A DNA stretch of 64,000 bases from CAZIAK01 sp964537035 (GTDB taxonomy: Bacteria; Planctomycetota; B15-G4). The first letter of the stretch is position 1, and the number at the start of each line of letters is the position of its first letter. Positions 25,050-34,323 of this stretch are shown one piece after another. A program made the position numbers and the translations under genes. The stretch lies in the NCBI GenBank assembly GCA_964537035.1, contig CAZIAK010000004.1, forward strand, positions 84,559 to 148,558. The letters run 5' to 3'. The notes under the pieces are model-generated. The model searched no databases. It had not been told where the DNA came from and worked only from the letters and a program-made list of their open reading frames with translations.

Positions 25050-26330
25050 CTAGGCGAGGGGGTACTGCGCCCCGCGCTGCCAGACCACTCGTCCGCCCTT
25101 GATGACCAGGCTGACCGGGTTCCAGCCCACCTGATAGCCGAGGAACAAGTGGTTGGGTACATCGAGAACCACCAGATCTGCCAACGCGCCGGGAGACAGC
25201 TGCCCGCGAACCCCTGGCAGCCCCAGGGTCTGGGCCGCGTTGCGCGTCGCGGCGGTGATGCTCTCGGCCACGGTCATGCCCAACAGGCCGCAAGCCAGGC
25301 TGATCACCGCCACCATGGACGGCACGTAGGACGTCCCCGGGTTGAAGTCACTGGCCAAGGCCACGGACAGACCCGACTCGATCATGGTGCGGGCCGGGGC
25401 GACCTCGGGCAGGCGCAGGGAGAAGCACGTCCCCGGGAGCAGCACGGCGGTGGTGCCCGCGGCGAGCATGGCTTCGAGGCCCTCGTCGCTCACCTTCACC
25501 AGATGGTCGGCGGTCTGGGCCCCCAGCTCTGCGGCGAGTTCAGCGGCCCCCACCGGCGCCAGCTCGTCGGCGTGGACACGGCGGGCCAGCCCGCAGTCCC
25601 GGGCAGCGGTCAAGACCACCCGGGCCTCGTCCACGGTGAACGCGCCCTGGTCGCAGAAGACGTCAGCCGACCGGGCCAGGCCGCGACGGGACACCTCGGG
25701 CAGGATGCGCTCGGCCACCAGCCGCACGTAGGCTGCTCGGTCCTCCTTGAACTCGGGGGGCACCTGATGGGCCGCCAGGCAGGTGGCGTCGATGTCCACG
25801 GGATGGTCGTCGTCGGCAGCGGCCAGCAGCTCCAGGGCCAGCAGCTCGGTCTCCATGGTGAGCCCGTAGCCGCTCTTGGCCTCGATCGACGTGGTGCCGC
25901 TGATCAGAAAACGGTCGAGGTGTGTGGACAGGCGGCCGGCCAGCTGCTCGGGCGTGGCGTCGCGCAAGTGGCGCACGGACGAGAAGATGCCCCCACCGGC
26001 AGCCGTGATGTCCTGGTAGGTCCCTCCCCGGGCGCGAAGGTCAAACTCGCCCTCTCGTGTGGCCGCGAAGACCGGGTGGGTGTGCACGTCACAGAAGCCG
26101 GGCAAGACCGTGCCGCCCTGGGCTGACAGACGATTGTCAGACTCGAAGCGAGCGTCGATGTCAGCGGCCGGGCCCACGTCGAGCACCAGCCCGTCCTGAA
26201 TGGCCACGGCCCCCTGGGGGATCAGGCCTAGCGCCTCCATGGCCGCGCCGGTGACGGGGCCCGGCTCGCCCTCCGCCACGGTGACCACCTCGGCCCCATC
26301 ACACAGGATCAGATCTACCTGGGTCTTCAT
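25050..26330 (-). CDS. hutI: Imidazolonepropionase
   Basis: The 426-residue amidohydrolase catalyses the third step of histidine degradation, hydrolysing 4-imidazolone-5-propionate to N-formimidoyl-glutamate. Metal and substrate motifs are in place: 'DVHTHPVF' near residue 85, 'EAKSGYGL' (~150), 'HADELAP' (~245) and 'ASDFNPGTSY' (~325). The ATG at 26330 is preceded by GAGGTG five bases upstream, which decides it over an in-frame upstream codon. hutH and hutU are not nearby, so this is an isolated pathway gene in the window, divergent from the CorC-type gene. Confidence 0.95.
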   Translation of the reverse strand: MKTQVDLILCDGAEVVTVAEGEPGPVTGAAMEALGLIPQGAVAIQDGLVLDVGPAADIDARFESDNRLSAQGGTVLPGFCDVHTHPVFAATREGEFDLRARGGTYQDITAAGGGIFSSVRHLRDATPEQLAGRLSTHLDRFLISGTTSIEAKSGYGLTMETELLALELLAAADDDHPVDIDATCLAAHQVPPEFKEDRAAYVRLVAERILPEVSRRGLARSADVFCDQGAFTVDEARVVLTAARDCGLARRVHADELAPVGAAELAAELGAQTADHLVKVSDEGLEAMLAAGTTAVLLPGTCFSLRLPEVAPARTMIESGLSVALASDFNPGTSYVPSMVAVISLACGLLGMTVAESITAATRNAAQTLGLPGVRGQLSPGALADLVVLDVPNHLFLGYQVGWNPVSLVIKGGRVVWQRGAQYPLA

Positions 26331-26531
26331 GCTCACCTCGACGCAGCGCACCACCAGCCCATGGGCCGCCCCCCTCAGCAGGTGGCGATCTCAGGGACCC
26401 TCACGCCCGCAGGCGTCCCCGAGGGTTATACTCCACCCCGCAGCCAGGGACGCTCCCTGACCGCCGCCCCCGGCAGGGCGACGCTCTGCCCCGACAGCCG
26501 CATCCTGGAACCTCCACCTACCACATTCTTG
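26331..26531. promoter_or_regulatory. Divergent promoter region of hutI and the CBS-domain gene
   Basis: The 201-base region separates two divergent genes. On the plus strand a TATACT hexamer at about 26427-26432 (in GGGTTATACTCC) is a good -10 candidate and would give a leader of roughly 95 bases for the gene at 26532. No matching -35 or operator palindrome was evident. Confidence 0.4.
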
Positions 26532-27815
26532 ATGGCAGCCGCGCTGGGCGAGAGCTCTGTCGGCTGGTGGACAGCGGCCCTGGCCTGTCTGTCGTTCCTG
26601 CTCGCGGCGCTTGAACACGGCTGGACCAAGCTGCCCCGCACCAGGCTCGCTGACACGTCGAGCGGCCCGGCGAACCGCAGTCGCCTGGAGCGCATGCTGG
26701 CCGAAGGCGACCGTGTCGAAGATGCGCTGATCGTTCTGCGCGTGGGCACGCAGGTCGCCCTGGTGATGACCCTGGTGGTGCTCTTCCAGCGCTGGTTCGC
26801 CCCGGAGAACGCCCTGCCCGGCCCGGTGAGCCCAGAGATCCAACCGCTGCTCGCCGCTGCGCTCACCGCCTTTCTCTGGATCACCTTGTTCTGCAGGGTG
26901 ATGCCCGGCGAGCTGAACTCCGGGCTGCTCGAGAGCCTGGTGCGCAAGACCATGACCTTCGTGGTGCTCGTGGCGCGGGTGCTCAGCCCCCCGATCAGTG
27001 GCTGGCGCCGGGTCGCCCGCCTGCTCACGGGGCACACCGAAGAGGCCGAGAAAGAGCTCTACAACGACGAGATCCTGTCGGCCCTTGAAGAGGGCGAGCG
27101 CGAGGGGCACCTGGCCGAAGATCAGGCGGACATGATCGAGCGAGTCCTTGAGCTGAAGGACACCGAGGTGCGCCACCTGATGACGCCGCGCACGGACATG
27201 GACATCATCGACGTGAACTCCACCGTGAGCGACGTGCGCGTCGAGGTGAAGCGCTCAGGTCGGTCCCGCTACCCCTTGGTCGAGAACACCGTGGATAGCG
27301 TCGTCGGCATCCTGCACGTGAAAGACCTGCTGGAGCACCGCGACGATGAGCTGGTGCGGGAGCTGGGCAGAGAGCCCCACTTCATCCCCGAGACCAAGTA
27401 CGGCACGGACCTGCTGACCGAGTTCAGGGACAGCCGGGCCCACCTGGCCATCGTCCTCGACGAGTACGGCGGCACGGCGGGCCTGGTCACCATCGAAGAT
27501 GTGCTCGAAGAGATCGTGGGCGAGATCGACGACGAGTTCGATGAAGAGGTGCAGCCCGAGCTGCAGATCCTTGACGATCAGCAGGTCATCGCGCCGGGAG
27601 CCATGCACGTCGACGAGATCAACGAGCAGCTGTCGATTCACATTCCTGAGAGCGACGACTGGTCGACCTTGGGTGGCTACATCTTCCACACCCTGGGGCG
27701 TCTGCCCCTCGAAGGCGAAGAGCTGCAGTTCGAGAACCTCACCTTTCAGATCGAACACGTGGCGGACCGGCGCATCCATCGGGTGCGCATTCAGATCCAC
27801 GACATCGCGGCCTGA
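26532..27815 (+). CDS. CorC/HlyC-type membrane protein with CBS domain pair
   Basis: The 427-residue protein has an N-terminal CNNM-like membrane region of about three helices (residues ~8-28, ~70-90, ~105-155). A linker with 'EILSALEEGEREGHLAEDQADMI' follows, then two CBS domains (~215-330, with 'VRHLMTPRTDMDIID' and 'LVTIEDVLEEIVGEIDDEFDEE') and a C-terminal CorC_HlyC domain (~345-427). Members are linked to magnesium/cobalt efflux or ion homeostasis and sense adenosyl nucleotides through CBS pairs. The membrane part is shorter and less conserved than in full CNNM proteins. The ATG at 26532 fits the start of the first membrane helix. Confidence 0.88.
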   Translation: MAAALGESSVGWWTAALACLSFLLAALEHGWTKLPRTRLADTSSGPANRSRLERMLAEGDRVEDALIVLRVGTQVALVMTLVVLFQRWFAPENALPGPVSPEIQPLLAAALTAFLWITLFCRVMPGELNSGLLESLVRKTMTFVVLVARVLSPPISGWRRVARLLTGHTEEAEKELYNDEILSALEEGEREGHLAEDQADMIERVLELKDTEVRHLMTPRTDMDIIDVNSTVSDVRVEVKRSGRSRYPLVENTVDSVVGILHVKDLLEHRDDELVRELGREPHFIPETKYGTDLLTEFRDSRAHLAIVLDEYGGTAGLVTIEDVLEEIVGEIDDEFDEEVQPELQILDDQQVIAPGAMHVDEINEQLSIHIPESDDWSTLGGYIFHTLGRLPLEGEELQFENLTFQIEHVADRRIHRVRIQIHDIAA

Positions 27816-27995
27816 TCTGAGCGCACAGGCCTGTCCTGAGATGTGGGTCGGGAGTCGCTGACCGCAGCGTCTCTGCCCGCGCTTGGCACGACGCCTGCGC
27901 CCCGGCTACCCTGCCCACTCAGGGACACCGTTGCTGGCTCTCGTCGGCCGTGACCCACCACCTTCCCTCCCCACTCTTCTGGCGCTGATCTCGAC

Positions 27996-28577
27996 ATGGC
28001 CCACACGCTGCCCGACTTGCCCTTCTCTTCCGACGCCCTCGCTCCGATCATCTCGGCGGAGACGCTCTCGTTCCACCACGGCAAGCACCACAACGCTTAC
28101 GTCACCAACCTGAACAAGCTCATCGACGGCACGCCCAACGCCGACCTCTCTCTCGAAGAGCTGATCAAGACGTCGTCCGGCGGCGTGTTCAACAACGCCG
28201 CCCAGCACTTCAACCACAGCTTCTACTGGAACTGCCTGGCCCCCAACGCCGGCGGTGAGCCCAGCGGCGCCGTGGCCGACGCCATCAGCGGCAGCTTCGG
28301 TTCGTTCGCCGCCTTCCGCGAGGAGTTCAGCACCAAGGCGGCCACGTTGTTCGGCAGCGGCTGGGCCTTCCTGGTCCAGAACCCCGACGGCAAGCTGGCC
28401 ATCGAGCAGCACGGCAACGCGGGCTGCCCCCTCACCGGCGCCGGCAAGCCCCTGCTCACCTGCGACGTCTGGGAGCACGCCTACTACGTCGACTTCCGCA
28501 ACGCCCGGCCCAAGTACGTCGAGGAGTTCTGGAAGCTCGTCAACTGGGAGTTCGTCGCCAGCAACCTCGCCGGCTGA
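27996..28577 (+). CDS. sodB: Superoxide dismutase, iron type
   Basis: The 193-residue enzyme dismutates superoxide to oxygen and peroxide. The four metal ligands are His27, His74, Asp157 and His161 (motifs FHHGKHH, HFNHSFYW and DVWEHAYY). Gln70 sits where Fe-SODs carry the second-sphere glutamine, favouring iron over manganese. There is no signal peptide, so it acts in the cytoplasm. A strong bidirectional hairpin lies downstream. No Shine-Dalgarno motif precedes the ATG. Confidence 0.96.
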   Translation: MAHTLPDLPFSSDALAPIISAETLSFHHGKHHNAYVTNLNKLIDGTPNADLSLEELIKTSSGGVFNNAAQHFNHSFYWNCLAPNAGGEPSGAVADAISGSFGSFAAFREEFSTKAATLFGSGWAFLVQNPDGKLAIEQHGNAGCPLTGAGKPLLTCDVWEHAYYVDFRNARPKYVEEFWKLVNWEFVASNLAG

Positions 28578-28618
28578 CTGTCCCCCAGCACACCGCGGCC
28601 TCGGTCGCGAATGTGTTC

Positions 28619-28660
28619 ACGAGGCCCGCCCGTCGATGCCTCTCGACGGGTGGGCCTCGT
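28619..28660. terminator. Bidirectional intrinsic terminator between sodB and manC
   Basis: An 18-base arm at 28619-28636 pairs with 28643-28660 around a six-base loop, with a single wobble position (ACGAGGCCCGCCCGTCGA against its near-perfect complement). On the plus strand it is followed by TCGTTT. It ends sodB and, from the other side, the long recO-manC cluster, whose last stop codon is five bases away. Confidence 0.8.
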
Positions 28661-28665
28661 TCGTT

Positions 28666-29748
28666 TCATAGGTAGACGTCCAGGTCCTTGGCTCTCAGAG
28701 CCGCGACGATCTCTTTCACCCCTTGGTCGTCGTCCCGGCGGCAGACCATGGTCGCGTCTGGCGTGTGCACGATGATCAGGCCGTCAACGCCACGGGCGGC
28801 GACCACGCCTCCGTCGGCTGAGACGATGGTCGAGGTGGTGTTGAGCAGCACCGCTTCGCCGTCCACCACGTTGCCGTCGTCGTCGCTGGGCTTCAGGTTC
28901 TCGAGCGCGGTCCACGAGCCCACGTCGTTCCACTGCACGGGCAGGGGCAGCATGAGCGTGCCATCCAGCTTCTCCATGACGCCCACGTCGATGGAGACCT
29001 TCTCCAAGGTGGGGAAGACGTCCTTCAGGCAGCTCTCGAATCCGTCGCTGCCGAACGCGGCGGCGATGGTGTCGAGGCCAGCAACCATGTCGGGCAGGTA
29101 CGACACGAAGGCCGCGCGCAGGGCTGCGGGACGAAAGGCGAACAGGCCCGCGTTCCATGAGTAGCCACCCTCGGCCAGCAACGCCTGGGCTCGGGGCAGG
29201 TCGGGCTTCTCGATGAACGCGTCCAGGCCGTAGAGCGTCTTTCCCGAGAACTCGCCGACCTTCTCGCCCTGGCGCAGATAGCCGTAGCCGGTCGCCGGGT
29301 GGGTGGGCTCGATGCCGAAGACCAGCAGCCGCTCCGGGTGGGCATCCAGGGCCTCCCGTGCTGCGTCCAGGTGCTCGCGAAACAACTCTGGGGGAGTGAT
29401 CACGTGGTCCGAGGGCATGGCCACCACCATGGCGTCGGGGTCGACCGCCGCCACCAGGCGCCCGGCCAGCCCCAGACAGGGCGCCGTGTCCCGTCCCTCG
29501 GGTTCACCCACCACATGTTCGGGCGGCAACTCGGGCAGCAACGCTCGCACCGCATCGACGGTCAGCTGGCTGGTGATCACGAACTGGCGCTCCGGCGGAA
29601 TCAACTCGCCCAGACGCCGGCTCGTCTCCACCAGCAGCGGCAGATCGCCACCGATGGGCAGCAGCTGCTTGGGACGAGCCTGACGACTCGCCGGCCAGAA
29701 GCGCGTGCCAGAACCACCAGCCATGAGCACCGCGTACATCGCCGTCAT
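28666..29748 (-). CDS. manC: Mannose-1-phosphate guanylyltransferase
   Basis: The 360-residue enzyme makes GDP-mannose from mannose-1-phosphate and GTP for polysaccharide and glycan synthesis. It shows the nucleotidyltransferase signature AGGSGTRFWPASR...PKQLL at the N-terminus, 'MPSDHVI' (~115), 'FIEKPD' (~185), 'WNAGLFAFRP' (~205) and 'QWNDVGSW' (~285). It lacks the C-terminal isomerase domain of bifunctional forms; a separate isomerase is fused to DUF952 at 58982. Its ATG overlaps the alr stop by four bases. It is the last gene of the twelve-gene cluster. Confidence 0.94.
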   Translation of the reverse strand: MTAMYAVLMAGGSGTRFWPASRQARPKQLLPIGGDLPLLVETSRRLGELIPPERQFVITSQLTVDAVRALLPELPPEHVVGEPEGRDTAPCLGLAGRLVAAVDPDAMVVAMPSDHVITPPELFREHLDAAREALDAHPERLLVFGIEPTHPATGYGYLRQGEKVGEFSGKTLYGLDAFIEKPDLPRAQALLAEGGYSWNAGLFAFRPAALRAAFVSYLPDMVAGLDTIAAAFGSDGFESCLKDVFPTLEKVSIDVGVMEKLDGTLMLPLPVQWNDVGSWTALENLKPSDDDGNVVDGEAVLLNTTSTIVSADGGVVAARGVDGLIIVHTPDATMVCRRDDDQGVKEIVAALRAKDLDVYL

Positions 29749-30938
29749 GAAGCTTCTCCGCTGGTCTCGGAAGACCGTGGCGTGGCCGGGTCGGCGGACC
29801 CGCGCACGTAGACCCGGCGCACCCGCTTGCCCACCGCGCAGGCCACCTCGTAGGGGATGGTGCCGATGGTGTTGGCCAGGTCGGGGATGGTGATCTCCCG
29901 CTCGCCGTCGCCGCCGATCAGGGTCACCGTGTCGCCCACGGAGACGCCGCCGATCGCGGTGACATCGAGCATGGTGTAGTCCATGGAGATGGCCCCCACG
30001 ATGGGCGCCAGCTGACCGCGCACCAGGGCCCGGCCACAGTTGCTCAGCCGATAGGAGAGCCCGTCGTTGTAGCCGATGGGCAGGGTGGCGATGCGCGCCG
30101 GGCTCGCCGTGACGTGGGTGCCGTTGTAGCCCACCGGCGTCTGCTCGGGGACGTCCTTCAGGTACACCACCTGGGTGCGCAGGGACATCACCGGCTCGAA
30201 GTCGGCACCCTTCTCGGCCAGCTCATGGGACAGCACGCCGTAGAGCGAGATACCCGGGCGCACGAGAGGCAGCTCCCGCCCTTCGCCGCCCAACAGCGCG
30301 GCAGTGTTGGCGAAGTGCACCAGGGGCGGGGCGATGCCATCGTCGGCCAGCTCGCCGAGCAGACTCGCGAGACGCCCCCGCTGCACGGCGATGAACGGGT
30401 GCCCAGGCCGAGAGGGCGAGGGATGGGTCGTCACGCCTTCGAGGACCAGCCACGCCGAGGCCTCGATCAGCCGGGCAAGCGCCGCGGCCCGGCGGGGCTG
30501 GGCTCCGAGGCGTCCCATGCCCGTGTCGACCATGAGATGCACCTGGGTCTTGCGACCCTGACGCTCCGCCTCGGTCTCAAGCGTGCGAATGCGGTCCTCA
30601 GAGTGGATGCAGACCCGGATGTCGTGGCTGACCACCTGGGGCACCTCGTCGGCGATGATGGTCCCCAGCACCAGGATCGGCGCCTCGATGCCTGCCGCCC
30701 TGAGCTCGAGGGCCTCGTTGCTGTCCCCCACGCCGAAGCCCCACACCAGTGGCTCGCTCTCCAGGGCACGGGCCACGGGCACCGCGCCGTGCCCGTAGGC
30801 GTCGGCTTTCAGCACCACCAGCACTCGGGCCGGAGACTGGCCGTCATCGGACGACAACCGCTCCCCCACCCGCAGCAGGTTGCGCTGCAGGGCGCCGAGG
30901 TCGATCTCAGCCCAGACCCGGTGGCTGTTGTCCGCCAT
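29745..30938 (-). CDS. alr: Alanine racemase
   Basis: The 397-residue PLP enzyme interconverts L- and D-alanine for peptidoglycan precursors. The PLP lysine is Lys44 in VVLKADAYGHG. The opposite catalytic tyrosine lies in 'LPIGYNDGL' (~275), and 'GAISMDYTMLDV' (~325) contacts the cofactor phosphate region. Its presence suggests the organism makes a peptidoglycan wall. It sits in the envelope gene cluster, overlaps manC, and is separated from tsaB by 189 bases that carry a repeated motif, so it may have its own promoter. Confidence 0.95.
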   Translation of the reverse strand: MADNSHRVWAEIDLGALQRNLLRVGERLSSDDGQSPARVLVVLKADAYGHGAVPVARALESEPLVWGFGVGDSNEALELRAAGIEAPILVLGTIIADEVPQVVSHDIRVCIHSEDRIRTLETEAERQGRKTQVHLMVDTGMGRLGAQPRRAAALARLIEASAWLVLEGVTTHPSPSRPGHPFIAVQRGRLASLLGELADDGIAPPLVHFANTAALLGGEGRELPLVRPGISLYGVLSHELAEKGADFEPVMSLRTQVVYLKDVPEQTPVGYNGTHVTASPARIATLPIGYNDGLSYRLSNCGRALVRGQLAPIVGAISMDYTMLDVTAIGGVSVGDTVTLIGGDGEREITIPDLANTIGTIPYEVACAVGKRVRRVYVRGSADPATPRSSETSGEAS

Positions 30939-31133
30939 GAGAGAGCCCTCCAGGCCAAGAGTCCCGGGGTACGGGACGGGGTACGTGGGCGTTCATGGAC
31001 GGCACCGCAAAGCCGCACATTCGCCGGCAAGCATCGTAGCGCGGCGGCGGGGCAGCACACAGCACACCGTCGGCTTGCCCTGCTCAGCGCCGGTCAGCCA
31101 GCGCTGCTCTGTTCCGGTCAGCGCCGGTCAGCC
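30939..31133. repeat. tsaB-alr spacer with 15-bp direct repeats
   Basis: CAGCGCCGGTCAGCC occurs at 31085-31099 and again at 31119-31133. A third partial copy of its core (CCGGTCAGC) lies between them. The second repeat covers the tsaB stop codon. The array could be a protein-binding site in the alr 5' flank or a slippage product. Confidence 0.5.
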
Positions 31134-31787
31134 CCCTCGCTCGTCCAACGCGATCTCGGCGTGGGAGCGCTTCAGGTACAGGGGCAACACGGTCGCAGGG
31201 TCGTCGCCGCCGCTCGCCAGACGGGCCGATGCCAGGCGCGCCAAGAACATCGCCGCGGGCTCGGGCTCGGTGATCACCGCCAGGTCGTCAGCCGCTGTCA
31301 GCTGCTCGATCTCTGACGCAGGCACCAGGCACGGCGCCCGGGTCTCGACCATGCCCCGCTCACCGGCTCGGTCGTAGTCGGCCCGGTAGCACTCTCCCCG
31401 GCGAGCGTCGACCACGGTGATCACGGTCTGCACCTCGGGGCGCGACGCCAGCAGGGACGCCGCCGCGCTGGACACCGAGGGCAGGCCTACCAGGGGCAGA
31501 CCACTCGGCCAGCAAAGGGCGCGGGCGAAGGCGATGGCTGAGCGCAGGCCCGTGTACGAGCCGGGGCCCACTCCCACCGCCACTCCGGCGAGGTCAGCCA
31601 CCTCCAGCTGCCGGGCGGCGAGCAACCCAGCCACCGCCGGGGCCAGCTGAGCCGTGCCCCGCTCACCGGCGGGCTGCTGCCAGGTGCCCCAGTCGCTGCC
31701 ATCCGGGCCCAGCACCGCCGCCGCGGCCCGCAGGGTGGACGCATCGAAAGCCAGCACGGGAGCCGACAAGCTCGCAGGGCCACTCAC
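31128..31787 (-). CDS. tsaB: tRNA threonylcarbamoyladenosine biosynthesis protein TsaB
   Basis: The 219-residue protein is an ASKHA-fold partner of TsaD needed for t6A37 in ANN-reading tRNAs. It shows VLAFDAST at the N-terminus and the family hallmark GVGPGSYTGLRSAIAFA (~70-86), followed by 'VVDARRGECYRADY' (~125). The GTG at 31787 overlaps the glmM stop (GTGA), so it is coupled to glmM. tsaC, tsaD and tsaE are not in the window. An ATG further upstream would lie inside glmM and add a basic leader foreign to the family. Confidence 0.92.
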   Translation of the reverse strand: MSGPASLSAPVLAFDASTLRAAAAVLGPDGSDWGTWQQPAGERGTAQLAPAVAGLLAARQLEVADLAGVAVGVGPGSYTGLRSAIAFARALCWPSGLPLVGLPSVSSAAASLLASRPEVQTVITVVDARRGECYRADYDRAGERGMVETRAPCLVPASEIEQLTAADDLAVITEPEPAAMFLARLASARLASGGDDPATVLPLYLKRSHAEIALDERGG

Positions 31788-33205
31788 GCCGTGGCCGCGC
31801 CGTCGGGGCCGTGGATGGCGATCTCTTCTGTCCACACCTGGGACAGCTCGGCGGCCAGATCGTCGACGGTGTCGCCATCGATCCCCTCGACCATGACCCG
31901 GGCCAGGCGTTCGGTGCCGGAGTAGCGCAGCACGATGCGGATGTCGTTGCCGAAGCGCCCCTCGGCCATGGCCACCCGCTCTTGCAGGGCGGGCAGGCGG
32001 TCGACGGGCGGGCGAGATTCAACGGGCACGTTGAGCAGCACCTGCGGCACCACGGGCATGGCGTCGATGACCTGGGCCAGGGTCTGGTCCGTGTCGATCA
32101 GCGCCTGCAGCACGCGCAGGGCGGTGTACAGGCCGTCGCCGGTGTATTCGTGCTCGGCGCCGAAGAGCAGGTGCCCCGAGTCTTCGCCCCCCAGCCCGTA
32201 GTCGCCCGTGCGCATGGCCGCCTTCACGTAGCGATCGCCCACGGCGGTGCGTAGCAAGGTGATGCCATGGCTGTCGAGCATGCGCTGCAGGCCCAGGTTG
32301 CTCATCACCGTGGCCACCACGGTGCTGCCCGGCAGCCGTCCTGCGCCGTCGAGCCAGGTGCCCAACAGGCCCAGCATGTGATCGCCGGTGCAGGCTCGGC
32401 CCAGGGCGTCGACCATGAGCACCCGATCGGCGTCCCCGTCGAAGGCCAGGCCCAGGTCGAACTGGCCATCCCTGTTGGCGGTGGCGATGCGATCGAGATG
32501 GGTGGAGCCGCAGTCGTCGTTGATGTTGCGGCCGTTGGGTTCGGCGCACTCGAGGGTGACCGTGGCGCCCAGGGCCCTGAGCACAGCAGGCGCCGTGCGG
32601 CTGGCGGCACCGTGAGCGCAGTCGACCACCATGGTGAAACGGGACAGGTCGAGGCCCTTGAAGTGCGCCAGCACCGCGTCGACGTACTCGGCCACGCCGT
32701 CGTCTTCGTGCACGGCCGAAGCGCCTCCGGCCAGGGAGACCTCGGCGGGCAGCCTGCCGTCTGATTCGCCGCCCAGGTCTTCGACCCGAGCCTCCAGGGC
32801 GTGTTCCTGTGTATCGGTGAGCTTGTGTCCCCCGGCGCCGAAGACCTTGACGCCGTTGTCTTCCCAGGGGTTGTGGGAGGCCGAGATGACCACGCCCCTC
32901 AGGGCGCCCCGAGCCCGCATGGCCATGGCCAGACCGGGGGTGGGCAGGACGCCCAGGTCGATCACCTTGGCACCCGCCGCGTTCAGTCCGTCGGCCAGGG
33001 CGGTGGTGATGGCGGGGCCAGACTCCCGGGTGTCCCGAGCCAGCAAGACCAGGGCCTGCGCGCCCGGCTCTGCGCCACGTTCGCCCAGGTCGGCCTGTGC
33101 CTGCTCACCGAGGGCCAGCCCCAGACGCACCAGAAAGGGCGTGGCCAACGGGCCCACCCCGGCCTTGCCGCGAATGCCGTCGGTGCCGAACCAGGTGCGG
33201 CTCAA
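31784..33205 (-). CDS. glmM: Phosphoglucosamine mutase
   Basis: The 473-residue mutase converts glucosamine-6-phosphate to glucosamine-1-phosphate on the way to UDP-GlcNAc. Visible are WFGTDGIRG at the N-terminus, the phosphorylated serine Ser110 in ISASHNP, the metal loop DGDADR (256-261) and the phosphate-binding RYSGTE near 440. The order cdaA-cdaR-glmM is the conserved c-di-AMP/cell-wall operon known from Firmicutes, where CdaA and GlmM interact. Its 5' end overlaps cdaR and its 3' end overlaps tsaB, each by four bases. Confidence 0.96.
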   Translation of the reverse strand: MSRTWFGTDGIRGKAGVGPLATPFLVRLGLALGEQAQADLGERGAEPGAQALVLLARDTRESGPAITTALADGLNAAGAKVIDLGVLPTPGLAMAMRARGALRGVVISASHNPWEDNGVKVFGAGGHKLTDTQEHALEARVEDLGGESDGRLPAEVSLAGGASAVHEDDGVAEYVDAVLAHFKGLDLSRFTMVVDCAHGAASRTAPAVLRALGATVTLECAEPNGRNINDDCGSTHLDRIATANRDGQFDLGLAFDGDADRVLMVDALGRACTGDHMLGLLGTWLDGAGRLPGSTVVATVMSNLGLQRMLDSHGITLLRTAVGDRYVKAAMRTGDYGLGGEDSGHLLFGAEHEYTGDGLYTALRVLQALIDTDQTLAQVIDAMPVVPQVLLNVPVESRPPVDRLPALQERVAMAEGRFGNDIRIVLRYSGTERLARVMVEGIDGDTVDDLAAELSQVWTEEIAIHGPDGAATA

Positions 33206-34323
33206 GGCGAGTCTCCAGTGACGTTGGTCGGTGGGATGGTGGCGATCTCTTCGAGCGTGTACTTGATCTGAGGGGTGCCGCCCTTGTTGGCAGCCTCGAT
33301 GCGGATCGAATCCGGGAGCAGGTTGGGCGTTGCCACGTCGATGTTCGCCACGGGCAATCGAGCGTCAGCCCAATCGAACACCGGGTGGATTTTCTTGAGC
33401 AGCTGCTCGTCGCTGTACAGATTCGTGTCGAGCAGCTCCTTGGGACCGATGACCTGGATGTCCACCGTCTCGGTGCGGTCGACCCAACGCATGCCCCGCA
33501 GACCCAGCGCCTCTTCGTTCTCGTAGCGCACGGGCACGGAGTAGAGCAGCCGCACCAGGTCCTCTTCGTAAATGGGTACCTGGACCGTGACCGAGTCGAT
33601 CAGCGCCAAGCGCACGGTACGGTCCACCTGATCACGGTCGAGGCTCACGGTGCGGCTCACGGTGTAGGCCTCGCCCTCCAGGTCGATCACCTGAAAGACC
33701 AGCAGCGCGGGGTTGTCGCGGATGGCCTTGATGTTGAGCCTGGGGCCGATCAGCTCGACCTGGCTCGGAGTGACCAAGGCCCGGCTCTCGTCGACCTTGT
33801 GGCCGGGCTTGGGCACGCCGGTGAGCTGCACGTTGTCCGGGCCCAGGTCGAGGGTCATGCGGTCTTCCCTGGCGAGCTGCAGCTCGATCTCAGGGGGCGA
33901 GACGATCAGGTCCAGGTCATCGAGGGCCGCGCCGAGGGCCCGAAACTGGGTGGCGTCGCTGAGGGCCAGTCGAAAGCTGCCTTCGTCCGCCGTGCCCAGG
34001 GCGTCCGGCGGAATCTCGAAGACCGCCGACAACTGCAACGCATCGAGGTCGGCCTTGAGCCCTCTCACCACGATCTTGGCCTCCACCGCGTCGCCCTGCA
34101 GCAGGATGAACTCGTTGGGCTTGACCACGTAGAGCGCGGGCACCCCCACCTGGGAGTCTTCAGCCTCGCGCCGGGTCTCCACCATGCGCAGCTCCAGCAC
34201 GATGACCCGCTCGCCCGCCAGGTTGCTGGACAACCAGAACCAGACGCCCACGGCGAGACCGAGGGCCGTGAGCTTGCGCCCGATGTCCTTGCGAAAGAGC
34301 GTCCAGAACACGGAATGACCCAT
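33202..34323 (-). CDS. cdaR: YbbR-domain protein, CdaR-like regulator
   Basis: The 373-residue protein has one N-terminal membrane helix (about residues 18-34, 'LTALGLAVGVWFWL') and then an extracytoplasmic region with YbbR-type repeats (e.g. 'LQLSAVFEIPPDALG', 'VQLTGVPKPGHKV', 'RLLYSVPVRYENEEALG'). In Gram-positive bacteria CdaR modulates the diadenylate cyclase CdaA. Here it lies directly between cdaA (one-base overlap, TGATG) and glmM (four-base overlap), so the same role is likely. Assignment rests on topology, position and repeat pattern. Confidence 0.88.
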   Translation of the reverse strand: MGHSVFWTLFRKDIGRKLTALGLAVGVWFWLSSNLAGERVIVLELRMVETRREAEDSQVGVPALYVVKPNEFILLQGDAVEAKIVVRGLKADLDALQLSAVFEIPPDALGTADEGSFRLALSDATQFRALGAALDDLDLIVSPPEIELQLAREDRMTLDLGPDNVQLTGVPKPGHKVDESRALVTPSQVELIGPRLNIKAIRDNPALLVFQVIDLEGEAYTVSRTVSLDRDQVDRTVRLALIDSVTVQVPIYEEDLVRLLYSVPVRYENEEALGLRGMRWVDRTETVDIQVIGPKELLDTNLYSDEQLLKKIHPVFDWADARLPVANIDVATPNLLPDSIRIEAANKGGTPQIKYTLEEIATIPPTNVTGDSP

